DNA from: Candidatus Gastranaerophilales bacterium
Lineage (GTDB): Bacteria > Cyanobacteriota > Vampirovibrionia > Gastranaerophilales > Gastranaerophilaceae
Assembly: GCA_944324285.1 (NCBI GenBank)
Contig: CALUVR010000008.1
Coordinates: 1-64,000 of the forward strand
DNA length: 64,000 nucleotides
Direction of reading: 5' to 3'
Shown here: positions 27,501 through 36,363 of the stretch, in pieces
Numbering within the stretch: the first letter of the stretch is position 1
How the letters are laid out: each line of letters opens with the position of its first letter
The notes under the pieces: model-generated
What the model was told of the DNA's origin: nothing
What the model saw: the letters and a program-made list of their open reading frames with translations, nothing else
The model's database searches: none
Made by a program: the position numbers and the translations under genes

Positions 27501-30500
27501 GTTCTACCTTGCCAGAGGTGGTTATCAATTTTATATTAAAGTTTTTCATTACAGCATCTCTTTGGTCAGCAGGCAGTTTTTCAAGAGCATTGTTTAAATC
27601 CTTCATAAATGATTCGTGAGAATATTTAAGTGGAATACCTTTCAATCCGAATTTCTTCAAATTCAAATTTTGTAAAGCGTTATCAAAGTTTGTGCTTGTG
27701 ATAAGTTTTGAATATGGCTTGTGCGGCTTTTGTGTTTTTGGAGCTGTCTTAAGCTGCGAATTTAATTGTGCATCTTTAGCGCTGAACATAACAAATAAAT
27801 CTTCTGTCTTGCCATATTGTGAATTATACATACTATATTCAATTTTCAGGTTATTTAACTTATCAAGAGTAGTACAGTCTTGAATTTGCTGTTTCATATT
27901 AGCAGAATAGGTTTCAGGAGAAGGAATTTTTGCTGTTACAGGATATTCTGCAAGCTCCATAAACTTTTCAGAAATTGTATTACCGTTTTTGTTAAGGAGG
28001 TATTCTTTTCCTTCTGCGTAATCTTTAACAACCTTACTGTCGCCTTTTTTCTCAATGGTTTCTTTAAGTTTGTTCATCTTATCTCTAACGGTTATCTTAG
28101 AAGGCTCAGTATCATTAGGGTTTGCATACTCAAAAGTTGTGGTATCTCCGCTTTTGTGTGATTTTATTGAAACAGGTCTGTCTTTTGCATCTAAAAGAAT
28201 TTTAGAACCGTCCATTGTTGTTAAGGTTTTCGAATTATTTTTATTTGTTACAACTTGTGCAATAGGCATATCCTGCCCCAATACTTTTATTATCTGCGGC
28301 TTTTGAGTGGAAGGAGAAGTATTCTCCCCTGTTTTTGAAGAAGTTTCAGGTTTATTTGTTTCAATATTGTTATTATTATCCTGGGTATTTTTCGGCGATT
28401 GGGTCTTTGTATTATTATCTACAGCCGGATTAGTTTTCAACTTATTTGATTCAGTATTGCTATGTAAAGGGGCATCATTAGCAGGCGGGATATCTTCATC
28501 AATATCTACAAACACTACAGATTTTTCATCAGTAACAGGCTTATTCTTTGAAGTGGAGGTAGGTTCATCCGGATGGATTACATATACATCATCAGACTCA
28601 TCCGCTTTAGAAATATCTTTAACATACGGAATATCTTCATCAACATCATCAGATACTATAATATCGCCCTTCTGAACATGCTCAACAGTTATTGACTCCT
28701 CTACTTCAGGAGCGTCGGCACCAATATCTTTTACTATCGGGAGTTCGTCAGTTTCTACATCTGCGGCAGAGGTACCGCCCGGAATATTTTCATCAACATC
28801 ATCAGTTACTATAATATCGCCATCCTGAACATGCTCAACAGTTATTGATTCCTCTACTTCAGGAGCGTCGACACCAATATCTTTTACTGTTGGAAGTTCG
28901 TCAGTTTCTACATCTGCGGCAGAGGTACCGTCCGGAATATCTTCCGTATTAACGTGTTCCGGTGCAGCTACAGGCGCTTCTTCTCCCGGTTTGGTAGCAG
29001 AATGATTATTTTCCGGCTGCGGCGCCGGTGCAGCTGCAGAATTATTTTCAGTAGCTTTCGGAGGCTGTGCTGATACCGCTTCGGCTGCAGGCTTATTAGA
29101 TTTAAATTTAACATGTGACAATCGCGCCATAACCAGACCGCTTGCCAAATCGAAAAATCCATCCTGTGTCGTATAGTCACTTCCGGAAATTTTTGTAATC
29201 CCGTATGAACTTGCCAGGTTCATAATTTCTTCCGCTAATTCATTTGCTATAGCTTTATTTGCGATACCAAACGTTTTCATTAACTTTGGAGCAAGAACAT
29301 TTGAACTTGTACCGGCTCCGGCAAATGCCATATTCATCAAGGTTTTCTTTAACGTTTCTTCGACGCTTTTTTTATTAGATAAATTAACTGCGGCTGTCGC
29401 AACTCCGGCGTTAACAGTCTGTGTTACAATTTTTACCTTATTGCTTGTTTCCTGGGCTTTCATCAATGCTCCGGCTGCTGTTTGAGCTTTTTTCGCCATA
29501 TTAGCCAGTTTTATACCTTTTGACCCCCATTTTGCAGCACTTACCGCTAATTTCGCCGCTGCCATCTGTCCGAGTCCGGGTACAAATTGAAGTGCCATTG
29601 TTCCGCCAATTTCCAACGCAGCTGAAGTCACCATTTCTGTCATCTGCTGATTTTCGTTAAATTGAATTACATCTTTTACTATATCGTTTGTGCCGTAGGC
29701 TGCTTTTGTCAACAGGTCAAGATCTTTTCCCATCTGTTCAAGTGTCTTGCCGTTTGAAAGCTTTTGATATTCTTCAAAATATCTTTTTTTAGAATCTTTT
29801 ATAAATTCATTAAGTACATACTTTTTATCAGCGTCGGATTCAGTGTCAAGCCCTTTTTGTTCTGCAAATGCACTGATTAAATCATCTATTTCTTCATCTT
29901 TAAAATTAAATGAAGATTTGATTTCGCTGCGAATTCCAGCATAATCCATATTTTGAATTTTTTCTTCCAGTGTATCAAACGCCTTGTATGAACTGTCAAA
30001 CGTCGCTGCCATTTCATAATTTTCTTTTGCGGTTTCTCTCGCAGCAACTATCTTAGGGTTAAATTCAATACCGAAAATTTGTTTGTAAAGTGCTTTAAAC
30101 TCTGCTTCGTTTCCACTTTCTGCAGCTGCTGCAAGTTTTTTTACATCATTAGCATTCTGAGCAAGTTTTTCATCCATATCATCTATGGTTGTGCAGCCGA
30201 ACAAGCCGCAAACCCAATCACCTGTTTTTGCAACCCAGCCTTCTGCTTCTCTTGCGTCAGTGTAAGTCTGCTGTGCTTCTGCATCAAAATCTACAAGCCC
30301 GCCCTCTTGTTTTACTTCTCCGTTTTCATCCTTAACCTCGGAGCCGTTAATAAATGTATCTATTGCTTCCTGCGTCGAAACCTCAGGTGCGTCATCCGCA
30401 AGTTTTGCCCCAACTGCAGCTCCGCGTAAGAAATCTATGGCTTTTTCCATATTCGTCGGATTTATTGCTCTCACTGCGGCAAATTCGTCTTGCATACTAT

Positions 30501-32373
30501 CCATAAAATCGGTTCTTGCCTTTTCTAAGTCAGCTTCGCTCACTCCGGCGGCTCTCGCAGCTTCTATTGTCTTATCCAAAATATGAGTCAATGCTTTCTT
30601 ACGATTCTTTGCGGAAGCTCCAAATTCGCTGCATATCGTATCAATTAGCGAAGAATCCCCCGGATGTTCCTGGATAACTTTGTCGTAATTGTCAAGAACC
30701 TGTATTACATTGTTTTCGTCCACTTGATTTAACACATCCCAGAATGCATCTCTGTTTATTGCTGCAGCATTGTCATCGCAAACATCATAAAGTTGTTCGG
30801 CAATTTTTCCTGCATCTTCATTTGCTTTGATTTTACGGTTCATTTCAGCAACTTCGCCTTCTCGCCTTACGACCCTGTCATAGATGTTCTGAGCTACACC
30901 TGCGGTTACACGTTTTCCTTGAAGTTCTCCGTCTTTTATATCTGAATTCTGCTTCTTTAATTCTTCTATTCTTAATTCAAGCTGCCTTTCTGACGGATTT
31001 TCTACACCTTCTTGTTTATAGAGTTGTTTTGCAAGTTCTTCAAATGTTTTTTGACCACTTGTAAATGTAATTGCTTTTCTTGATTTTACTTCATCCTGTA
31101 AGCGCTGCTCTTCTTCCTGCTGTGCTCTTCTACGGGCTTCTACCTGTTCTGCGTATTCTGCGGTTTCTTCTTCGGCAGAGTTTCGGTTTTTCAATGCAGG
31201 ATCATCAGCTTCCAGTTCTTTAGGTACTCGGACTTTTTCTCCTACCAGAAAATATTTATTATTACCGCTGCCCTTTATTTTATCTTTGTTTATTTCTTTG
31301 ATATCTTCCGGATCAACCCCGAAATGTTTTGCAAGCATTTCAATACTTTCACCGTTTTGAACTGTTACATAGGTGTTCCCGTTTCCGTCATATTCTACAG
31401 TATAAGTTTCACCGTTAACCGTTTTTACCTGCTTTACTTTGCCGCCATCTTTATTCAAGGTGGTTTCTGTAGCATTTCCGTTCTCGTCAACTGTCGTTTC
31501 TACTGTTGTTTCACCATTCTGTTCTCTTGATTTTGATGATAAAACCTCTCCGTTACGCGTCGTTGTTTCTGTTGTAACGTTGCCTTGAGTAACTGTTTCT
31601 GTAACAGTACCGTCCTCATTGTAATTAAAATTAGTTACTTTTGTCTGTTCAGGTGTCGCGCCGATTTCAGTTTTTCCGGTCAAACGAGCACCGTTTTCAG
31701 TGTATTCGTAATTTTCTGTTACGGCTCCTTTTTTGACTGTTTTTGATTCAGGGTTCCCCTCCTCATCATAAAGGACTGTTTCCCCTCCGCTGCCATCTTT
31801 GTAACCGGTTACTGTTTTCGCCGGTTTGCCGTTTTCATAGAAAGTTTTTACAGTATTTCCGCTCCGGTCAAAATATTCCTCTGTTACAAGATTTCCGTCT
31901 TTATTGTAGGTAGACGTCTTATTATCTTTTATTATTACCCGTTTGCCGTCTGCCGGACTGTATTTTTCTATGGTTCCGTCTTTGTATTCCGTTTGTATGA
32001 CTTTCTGTCCGTTCTCATTTTGGACTCCTGAATTTTTTATATTACTGCTATTTGTATTTAAACCGTTTAAAAACTTGAATAAATCTTCATTTGTTACAGA
32101 TAAATCTTTTTTATTCCCGAAAAGAGTTTTTAAATATTTTTCAGCTTCTTTTTTTGAAAGGTTAGTATTTTTAGCAAATTTCTTCAGCGTTTCCTGAAGA
32201 TTATTTATTTCTTTTGAATCTAAAACACGGTTCCCGTCATCCAGTGCATCAAATATTGCAAGCAGGTTTTTATCCTTAATCTGTTCACGTTTCAAACCGC
32301 CTTTTAAATTAGTCAAATCTATTTTCCCAAATTTGCCCTTATTTAAAGAAAAATTGTTGTAATCAGCTGACAT
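24565..32373 (-). CDS. Giant multidomain protein: LysM, HD hydrolase, kinase-like and C-terminal ADP-ribosyltransferase
   Basis: A 2602-residue protein. In order it has an EF-hand-like segment (DALDDGNRVLDSKE, ~43-56), YwqK/MORN-like strand repeats (~130-330), a LysM domain (~333-388), a long helical region, and a hydrophobic Ala/Gly segment (~910-990). Two 51-residue acidic repeats follow (~1148-1250), then a Thr/Asn/Pro linker. The HD domain is at ~1680-1830 (ILLHDMGKQ, ENHHW, KADLES). The PI3K/HipA-like kinase domain is at ~2000-2180 (FYAKFGG, ANWDVVGANYDN, RLDAGG). An R-S-E ADP-ribosyltransferase domain lies at ~2440-2595 (TMYRTEGYFG, FTSAS, GECEMLL). No signal peptide is visible. AAAGG precedes the ATG. 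Architecture suggests a toxin/effector or surface-active protein; activity is inferred from motifs only. Confidence 0.8.
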   Translation of the reverse strand: MSADYNNFSLNKGKFGKIDLTNLKGGLKREQIKDKNLLAIFDALDDGNRVLDSKEINNLQETLKKFAKNTNLSKKEAEKYLKTLFGNKKDLSVTNEDLFKFLNGLNTNSSNIKNSGVQNENGQKVIQTEYKDGTIEKYSPADGKRVIIKDNKTSTYNKDGNLVTEEYFDRSGNTVKTFYENGKPAKTVTGYKDGSGGETVLYDEEGNPESKTVKKGAVTENYEYTENGARLTGKTEIGATPEQTKVTNFNYNEDGTVTETVTQGNVTTETTTRNGEVLSSKSREQNGETTVETTVDENGNATETTLNKDGGKVKQVKTVNGETYTVEYDGNGNTYVTVQNGESIEMLAKHFGVDPEDIKEINKDKIKGSGNNKYFLVGEKVRVPKELEADDPALKNRNSAEEETAEYAEQVEARRRAQQEEEQRLQDEVKSRKAITFTSGQKTFEELAKQLYKQEGVENPSERQLELRIEELKKQNSDIKDGELQGKRVTAGVAQNIYDRVVRREGEVAEMNRKIKANEDAGKIAEQLYDVCDDNAAAINRDAFWDVLNQVDENNVIQVLDNYDKVIQEHPGDSSLIDTICSEFGASAKNRKKALTHILDKTIEAARAAGVSEADLEKARTDFMDSMQDEFAAVRAINPTNMEKAIDFLRGAAVGAKLADDAPEVSTQEAIDTFINGSEVKDENGEVKQEGGLVDFDAEAQQTYTDAREAEGWVAKTGDWVCGLFGCTTIDDMDEKLAQNANDVKKLAAAAESGNEAEFKALYKQIFGIEFNPKIVAARETAKENYEMAATFDSSYKAFDTLEEKIQNMDYAGIRSEIKSSFNFKDEEIDDLISAFAEQKGLDTESDADKKYVLNEFIKDSKKRYFEEYQKLSNGKTLEQMGKDLDLLTKAAYGTNDIVKDVIQFNENQQMTEMVTSAALEIGGTMALQFVPGLGQMAAAKLAVSAAKWGSKGIKLANMAKKAQTAAGALMKAQETSNKVKIVTQTVNAGVATAAVNLSNKKSVEETLKKTLMNMAFAGAGTSSNVLAPKLMKTFGIANKAIANELAEEIMNLASSYGITKISGSDYTTQDGFFDLASGLVMARLSHVKFKSNKPAAEAVSAQPPKATENNSAAAPAPQPENNHSATKPGEEAPVAAPEHVNTEDIPDGTSAADVETDELPTVKDIGVDAPEVEESITVEHVQDGDIIVTDDVDENIPGGTSAADVETDELPIVKDIGADAPEVEESITVEHVQKGDIIVSDDVDEDIPYVKDISKADESDDVYVIHPDEPTSTSKNKPVTDEKSVVFVDIDEDIPPANDAPLHSNTESNKLKTNPAVDNNTKTQSPKNTQDNNNNIETNKPETSSKTGENTSPSTQKPQIIKVLGQDMPIAQVVTNKNNSKTLTTMDGSKILLDAKDRPVSIKSHKSGDTTTFEYANPNDTEPSKITVRDKMNKLKETIEKKGDSKVVKDYAEGKEYLLNKNGNTISEKFMELAEYPVTAKIPSPETYSANMKQQIQDCTTLDKLNNLKIEYSMYNSQYGKTEDLFVMFSAKDAQLNSQLKTAPKTQKPHKPYSKLITSTNFDNALQNLNLKKFGLKGIPLKYSHESFMKDLNNALEKLPADQRDAVMKNFNIKLITTSGKVELSDIPDLSAPVHSQAEKEIQELLTKYTKHNEMMIADPALKAELENFIKDVPEFTFTIGKPQNGLHSYSLDSHTLQNLQKALKYADEANLSDDSKQILKMSILLHDMGKQFKGKAVSDTGHAILSKQYASKILERFDYPQETKNRILNLIENHHWFKDFNKGNISADDVMQMFGDDLPLAKVMAKADLESVSDDFHLSILEPGKKLTPAEYEAKINEKMDSILPVVEAKFIGRELPIGQLSSYKPYILDYSKADVLMLGNNVELNLNDPTFKQLCADLKEGESFAVGCINPKTNYNDVKYKIGTYEEGVGSHHLIVTKKYGEIVIEAHKDVSVVKSIPTAKNSNPVIAKKIDELRSKATSITTKTFNVNGKQVAFEVLNGTQGGSNKGYYVINKATGDLFYAKFGGSQGKTELLANKLYEMAGVKVPEMTSFTTQEGVGTLSKYVPDLTNVTNATSKANDGFGMDVLLANWDVVGANYDNMLKTSDGTIIRLDAGGTFDYRAQGKNKPYTSIPTEIITLLDPSINPKSAEIFSHMDRSDIMSSLQKVVNLKDSEMTQLLENMGLTQYKEPLLKRKKFLKTMLEEMKNIPRGNLPMLEYMQRINNNTMAKFIDTAKTKGDLEDISLALQYVKNPQVKADLQSRINVKLNEIQKYAPAPKLLSEIQVVNLLQKNGFAKNYKGELLLPLGNDDKNQLVKRYGSSQATYIIKKLETPLSASDIKNIQMVINQSASFVNVNQLDPQRLVLLYQALKQGASGVFDHNAKYMTPAKWAAIVNIAKEKPITAAQLDAFYEYKGSSSEINGALSNLAAHKPVSPATKAQIDAIQSYINTQKLPETVTMYRTEGYFGHGNPYGCLGSVKLTNGQTLDQALEAAVKNGPAAIKAFEKAINIDGVRYTATNERFTSASLAPATPTKGGGRIVWELSVQKGSKAAFLEGNNFTGTLSGECEMLLQKDSKFVITGIKWDDNLKKWKVKAKVVN
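28633..28938 (-). repeat. Two tandem 153-bp coding repeats inside the giant gene
   Basis: Two near-identical 153-bp units (51 residues each, VETDELP...GGTSAAD) lie head to tail; the start of a third, diverged unit (EDIPYVKDI) follows. They encode an acidic spacer between the hydrophobic segment and the HD/kinase half. High DNA identity marks them as a recent or homogenised duplication. Confidence 0.8.
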
Positions 32374-32472
32374 TTTTACCTTTCGCTTGCGTCTTAGTAA
32401 TACACTTCATTATTGTGTATCGGATTTTTTTAATCGAACTTTAAGAAATGCCTGCGTATACGTTACATAATT

Positions 32473-33375
32473 TTACATTTTCGTTACAATAAATCTTTCC
32501 TGTAATTTTTCTAAAAATAATTTTGCGGCAGGTGAAAATACCTGAAACTTTTTCCAGACGATATCCAGACCTGATTCCAGTTTCGGATTTAGGGGGCGGA
32601 AGCAAAGTTCACTTTTTTGAGATGTATCCGTCAGTTTATCCAGTGTAATTGCACATCCGACACCAGCTCTGACTAAAATTGCCGCATTATAGACAAGATT
32701 ATACGTTGCTGTAATATTAAGGTCATCATATTTATCCCCGAACCAGTCAAGAAACCCGCTGTCTTTTGAATATTTGGGCGACATCTGCCGAGAAACTATC
32801 AGTGGAATATCTATTAAATCTTCAAGTATTATATTTTCTTTTTCTGCAAGAGGATGGTCTTTCCTTAAAATAACTCCCCACACATCTTTTTCAGGAAGTG
32901 TTATATAATCGTATTTAGATAAATCTATCGGCTGGATTAGCAGTCCGAAATCCAGAAGTCCTTTATCAAGCTTTTCCATTACATCTTCTGCATTACCGGA
33001 ATATATATGGAATTTTACATCAGGAAAATCCGATTGAATATCTTTAATAATTTCCGCAATATATTTCATAGACTCGGTTTCTCCGCCGCCTATATAAATA
33101 TCTCCGCTAATGGTATCAGAGATTGATTGAAATTCTGCTTCGGTTTTTTCTACCATATCGACAATTTCCTGCGCTCTTTTCCTTAAAAACATACCTTCAG
33201 GCGTCAGGGTGACTTTATACTTACCGCGTATTAGAAGCTGCTGTTTTAGTTCTCGTTCAAGGTCTTGTAACTGACGAGTAAGGGTCGGCTGCGTCAGATG
33301 CAGAGAATTCGCGGCTCCGGTTATACTACCTTCTCTGGCTACTGCTAAAAAATATTTTAATACTCTTATCTCCAT
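32473..33375 (-). CDS. LysR-family transcriptional regulator
   Basis: This 300-residue protein has the N-terminal winged HTH (FLAVAREGSITGAANSLHLTQPTLTRQL) and a periplasmic-binding-like effector domain from ~90. It is divergent from two hydrolase genes across 166 bp, the classic LysR arrangement, so it probably controls them. On the minus strand TTGACA-17 bp-TAAGAT ends only 7 nt before the ATG and no Shine-Dalgarno is visible, suggesting a leaderless message. The ligand cannot be predicted. Confidence 0.93.
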   Translation of the reverse strand: MEIRVLKYFLAVAREGSITGAANSLHLTQPTLTRQLQDLERELKQQLLIRGKYKVTLTPEGMFLRKRAQEIVDMVEKTEAEFQSISDTISGDIYIGGGETESMKYIAEIIKDIQSDFPDVKFHIYSGNAEDVMEKLDKGLLDFGLLIQPIDLSKYDYITLPEKDVWGVILRKDHPLAEKENIILEDLIDIPLIVSRQMSPKYSKDSGFLDWFGDKYDDLNITATYNLVYNAAILVRAGVGCAITLDKLTDTSQKSELCFRPLNPKLESGLDIVWKKFQVFSPAAKLFLEKLQERFIVTKM

Positions 33376-33381
33376 AAATTC

Positions 33382-33410
33382 ATCTTATATAGTCAAATTA
33401 TGCCTGTCAA
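33382..33410 (-). promoter_or_regulatory. LysR gene promoter (leaderless type)
   Basis: The minus strand shows TTGACA (33405-33410), 17 bp and TAAGAT (33382-33387). The predicted start of transcription falls at or next to the ATG at 33375. Confidence 0.65.
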
Positions 33411-33437
33411 GTATTTCTTACTATTTAACATAAGTAT

Positions 33438-33467
33438 TTGCTATTTTTAAAAAATCGTAAATAATAT
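33438..33467 (+). promoter_or_regulatory. Probable promoter of the hydrolase genes
   Basis: TTGCTA (33438-33443), a 17-18-bp spacer and ATAATA/TAATAT. It lies within the divergent LysR intergenic region, where the regulator would be expected to bind. Confidence 0.5.
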
Positions 33468-33541
33468 ATATAAGAACCTGTAAACAGATAAAATTCTTCA
33501 AAATTTAAAAGGCATCTAATTATGCATAAGGAGATATTTAT

Positions 33542-34417
33542 ATGGAAATAATAAGAGTAAATACGCCGAGAGGTTTGGAATTAAAAGGGGCAATTTGGGG
33601 CGATGCCTCAATGGATACCGTTGTCATTATGATGAGCGGAATTTGCTCAAACGTTTTTCAAAATGACCTCCTGACGGCAGCCGGAGATTTACTAAGCCGG
33701 AATAATATAGCATTTATTGCAGGACACGCTATGGATGCTTTTTCCTGCATCGCATATTCGGATTTTTCAATACATAAACAAAGATACACAGGGGTTGTGT
33801 TTGATGATTTTTCACTTGTGTATGAAGATGTTGAAAGTTACGTAAAATATGCAAAAGAATCAGGCTTTAAGCATATCGTTCTTGCAGGACATTCACTCGG
33901 GTCGAATAAGATTATTCATTACCTAGGGAACACTTCCGATAACTTTGTGGATTATTTTATAGTTTCTGCACCGGTTGATCTTTCGTACTGGTTTAAGGTT
34001 ATGCCAAACGTTATGGAATGTATTGAACTTGCACAAAAATATGTTTCAGAAGGCAGAGGGCATGATATTCTCCCTTATCTTTTCGGAGGATTTTCACCGA
34101 TGTCGGCGGAAACTGTCTTAGGATTTTATAACGCCTATAATCTTAAAAACTGTCCTGTAATTAGCGGTGAGGGTGAAACTGCTTCTCTTTCTAATATAAA
34201 AATCAACGGTTCTTTTGTTATAGGAGCAAAAGACAGTTTGACGGATAATAATCCTAAAGGCTTTATGGAAAAGATAAATTCATACTGCAAACATCCTGAA
34301 CAAAATCAGGTTATAGTTATTCCTGATGCTTCACATATTTTCTATGGAAAACATGAGGAATACGCAAACTCTATTCTTGACTGTGTTCAATATCACCGTA
34401 GTTATGTTACGGTTTAA
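33542..34417 (+). CDS. Alpha/beta hydrolase
   Basis: A 291-residue protein with the nucleophile elbow LAGHSLGSNK (Ser ~117), an oxyanion region near MMSGICSN and a late VIPDASHIFYG that supplies the catalytic His. It resembles the DUF1749/serine-hydrolase group. No signal peptide is seen, so it is cytosolic. AAGGAG stands before the ATG. It is the first of two hydrolases divergent from LysR and 14 bp before the second, so they form an operon. Substrate unknown; esterase or thioesterase activity is likely. Confidence 0.83.
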   Translation: MEIIRVNTPRGLELKGAIWGDASMDTVVIMMSGICSNVFQNDLLTAAGDLLSRNNIAFIAGHAMDAFSCIAYSDFSIHKQRYTGVVFDDFSLVYEDVESYVKYAKESGFKHIVLAGHSLGSNKIIHYLGNTSDNFVDYFIVSAPVDLSYWFKVMPNVMECIELAQKYVSEGRGHDILPYLFGGFSPMSAETVLGFYNAYNLKNCPVISGEGETASLSNIKINGSFVIGAKDSLTDNNPKGFMEKINSYCKHPEQNQVIVIPDASHIFYGKHEEYANSILDCVQYHRSYVTV

Positions 34418-34431
34418 TTGAAAGGAGGATT

Positions 34432-35466
34432 ATGAAGCTAAGAGCAATTTTAAGTTTTCTAATTTTGTTTATACTACTTATTACAGGAGGATCTCTTATG
34501 AGCGAAGCAAAAACAAATAACCGGGATAAAACTTTCCCGAAAAGCGATAAAGTGAATATTGAAAAAGTTCACTTTAAAAACAGATTTGGTATAGAATTAA
34601 CAGGAGATTTATACACCCCTAAAGAAAAAACCTCTGAAAAAATGGCAGCAATTGCAGTGAGTGGTCCTTTTGGGGCGGTAAAAGAACAGGTATCTGGACG
34701 TTATGCTCAAACCATGGCAGAACGCGGATTTGTCGCATTAGCATTTGATCCGTCATTCACAGGCGAAAGCGGCGGAGAACCGCGTGACGTTGCATCCCCT
34801 GATATTAATACGGAAGATTTCAGCGCTGCAGTTGACTTTTTGAGTAATCAAAAAGATGTTAACCCTGATAGAATAGGGATTATCGGCATCTGCGGGTTTG
34901 GCGGATTCGGTCTGAATGCGGCGGCAATTGATACAAGAATTAAAGGTACCGTAACCGTTACAATGTACGATATGACCCGTGTTACAGCAAAAGGCTACAA
35001 CGACACAATTGACGAAGATGCACGCTATAAAATGAAAGAGGAACTTAATAAACAGAGAACTGAAGATTTCAAAAACGGTACATACGCAAAAACTCAGGGG
35101 CTGCCGGATAAATTAACAGGCGATGAACCTCAGTTTGTTAAAGATTACGTAGGCTACTATAAAACAGAAAGAGGTTTCCACGAACGTTCAATCGGTTCAA
35201 ACGGCGGCTGGAACACAACATCCTCTCTTTCTTTAATCAATATGCCAATCCTTGCTTACAGCAACGAAATCAGAAATGCAGTATTGATGATTCACGGGGA
35301 AAAAGCCCACAGCAGATACTTCTCGGAAGATGCTTTCAAAAAGCTGAAAGGGGACAACAAAGAGTTATACATTGTTGAAGGCGCAAACCACGTTGACTTA
35401 TACGACAATTTGGCAAAAATTCCTTTTGACAAGATTGAAATTTTCTTTAGAGAATATTTGAAATAA
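34432..35466 (+). CDS. Exported alpha/beta hydrolase, dienelactone-hydrolase-like
   Basis: A 344-residue protein with an N-terminal signal/anchor (~5-22), then an alpha/beta hydrolase domain. The elbow is GIIGICGFGG, where Cys takes the usual Ser place as in dienelactone hydrolase-like proteins. ALAFDPSFTGESGGEPR precedes it and the catalytic His is in VEGANHVDLYDN near the end. A perfect AAAGGAGG Shine-Dalgarno precedes the ATG. It shares the transcript of the preceding hydrolase and ends at a strong terminator. Confidence 0.83.
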   Translation: MKLRAILSFLILFILLITGGSLMSEAKTNNRDKTFPKSDKVNIEKVHFKNRFGIELTGDLYTPKEKTSEKMAAIAVSGPFGAVKEQVSGRYAQTMAERGFVALAFDPSFTGESGGEPRDVASPDINTEDFSAAVDFLSNQKDVNPDRIGIIGICGFGGFGLNAAAIDTRIKGTVTVTMYDMTRVTAKGYNDTIDEDARYKMKEELNKQRTEDFKNGTYAKTQGLPDKLTGDEPQFVKDYVGYYKTERGFHERSIGSNGGWNTTSSLSLINMPILAYSNEIRNAVLMIHGEKAHSRYFSEDAFKKLKGDNKELYIVEGANHVDLYDNLAKIPFDKIEIFFREYLK

Positions 35467-35477
35467 CACAGAAATCG

Positions 35478-35514
35478 AAAACAGGACTTTCCACAAAGGA
35501 AAGTCCTGTTTTTT
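35478..35514. terminator. Bidirectional terminator between the hydrolases and the prepilin gene
   Basis: AAAACAGGACTTTCC - acaa - AGGAAAGTCCTGTTTT is a ~15-bp perfect stem with A/T runs on both sides, between convergent genes. Confidence 0.88.
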
Positions 35515-35515
35515 G

Positions 35516-36274
35516 TTATTTACACGTTTTCTTGCCGCTCCAGGCTAAACCATCACAGTGTAAATAATCCATATTTTCATTATACATAACCCACGCGGTG
35601 CATCCTTCTCCGTTACCATGACCATTATAATTCACACCCCAGTCCTTATTTATATCACAATACTCATCAAAAGAAATCCTGTCCATTTCAGAACCAAATG
35701 GAAAAATTCCGTTTTTACCTATATAAAATGCAAATATATCTTGCCCAAGTGTGTCAGGTTTACCTGAGCCGTTTGTATCAATTAAAATAGCTCCGCAAAT
35801 TTCTCTTAAAGATTTCGTTTCTCCGTAAGACCCGTTACATTCAGGCGACCAAGTCCTAAAAATTATTGTTGTGCCGTCAGCTATCCTGAAACTCGAATAA
35901 CTTGCCGGACCGGAATATTCCTTTGTACAATACTTTGCAACATCTGATGAACTCATTCCGATACAGTTTTTTATTACTTTCATGTGTTTTGCAAACATAT
36001 TAGCAAGCATTGCATGATTTCCTGCATTATATGAACCGCCGCCGGGTGCAGCTTCCTCGTCATCGCTGGTGCTCATAGACCATTCGTCAGGAGTGCCGTT
36101 TTCAAGTTTTACAAAATTATATGACTGCGCAAGCTGTGAATACGCCTTCTTTACCTTTGTCACTGTTGCCTTCTCTCTATAGTTCTGAATTATTGTAGGT
36201 AATGTCATTGATGCAACTACCCCGATTATTCCGAGAGTTATCAAAACTTCGGCTAATGTAAAGGCTTTTTTCAT
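35516..36274 (-). CDS. Type IV prepilin/pseudopilin-like protein (locus 1)
   Basis: A 252-residue protein with a class-III leader and first helix (MKKAFTLAEVLITLGIIGVV). Cleavage is expected before Phe with Glu at +5, so it is processed by prepilin peptidase and inserted in a pilus or type II-like pseudopilus. The globular part is Cys-rich and has DTNGSGKPDTLGQDIFAFYI and a late CTAWVM, features shared with the prepilins at 48228 and 55302. AGGAG lies before the ATG. It is divergent from a small XRE regulator with A/T palindromes between. Confidence 0.88.
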   Translation of the reverse strand: MKKAFTLAEVLITLGIIGVVASMTLPTIIQNYREKATVTKVKKAYSQLAQSYNFVKLENGTPDEWSMSTSDDEEAAPGGGSYNAGNHAMLANMFAKHMKVIKNCIGMSSSDVAKYCTKEYSGPASYSSFRIADGTTIIFRTWSPECNGSYGETKSLREICGAILIDTNGSGKPDTLGQDIFAFYIGKNGIFPFGSEMDRISFDEYCDINKDWGVNYNGHGNGEGCTAWVMYNENMDYLHCDGLAWSGKKTCK

Positions 36275-36302
36275 TTTTTCTCCTGTAATATTATAATATA
36301 TT

Positions 36303-36318
36303 ATAATATTAATATTAT
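36303..36318. promoter_or_regulatory. Putative operator of prepilin/HTH locus 1
   Basis: The perfect 16-bp palindrome ATAATATTAATATTAT sits midway in the 89-bp divergent gap, amid further TATAATATTA copies. A GCTA-aca-TAGC stem follows at 36350-36360. It is a likely binding site for the adjacent regulator. Confidence 0.5.
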
Positions 36319-36363
36319 CATATTATAATTTATTTATCAATATAATATTGCTAACATAGCAGT

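Noticed and set aside
27880-28675. Several 80-120-codon ORFs opposite the giant gene
   Set aside because: They are antisense shadows of a gene with clear domain-level coding signal; no Shine-Dalgarno or family features.
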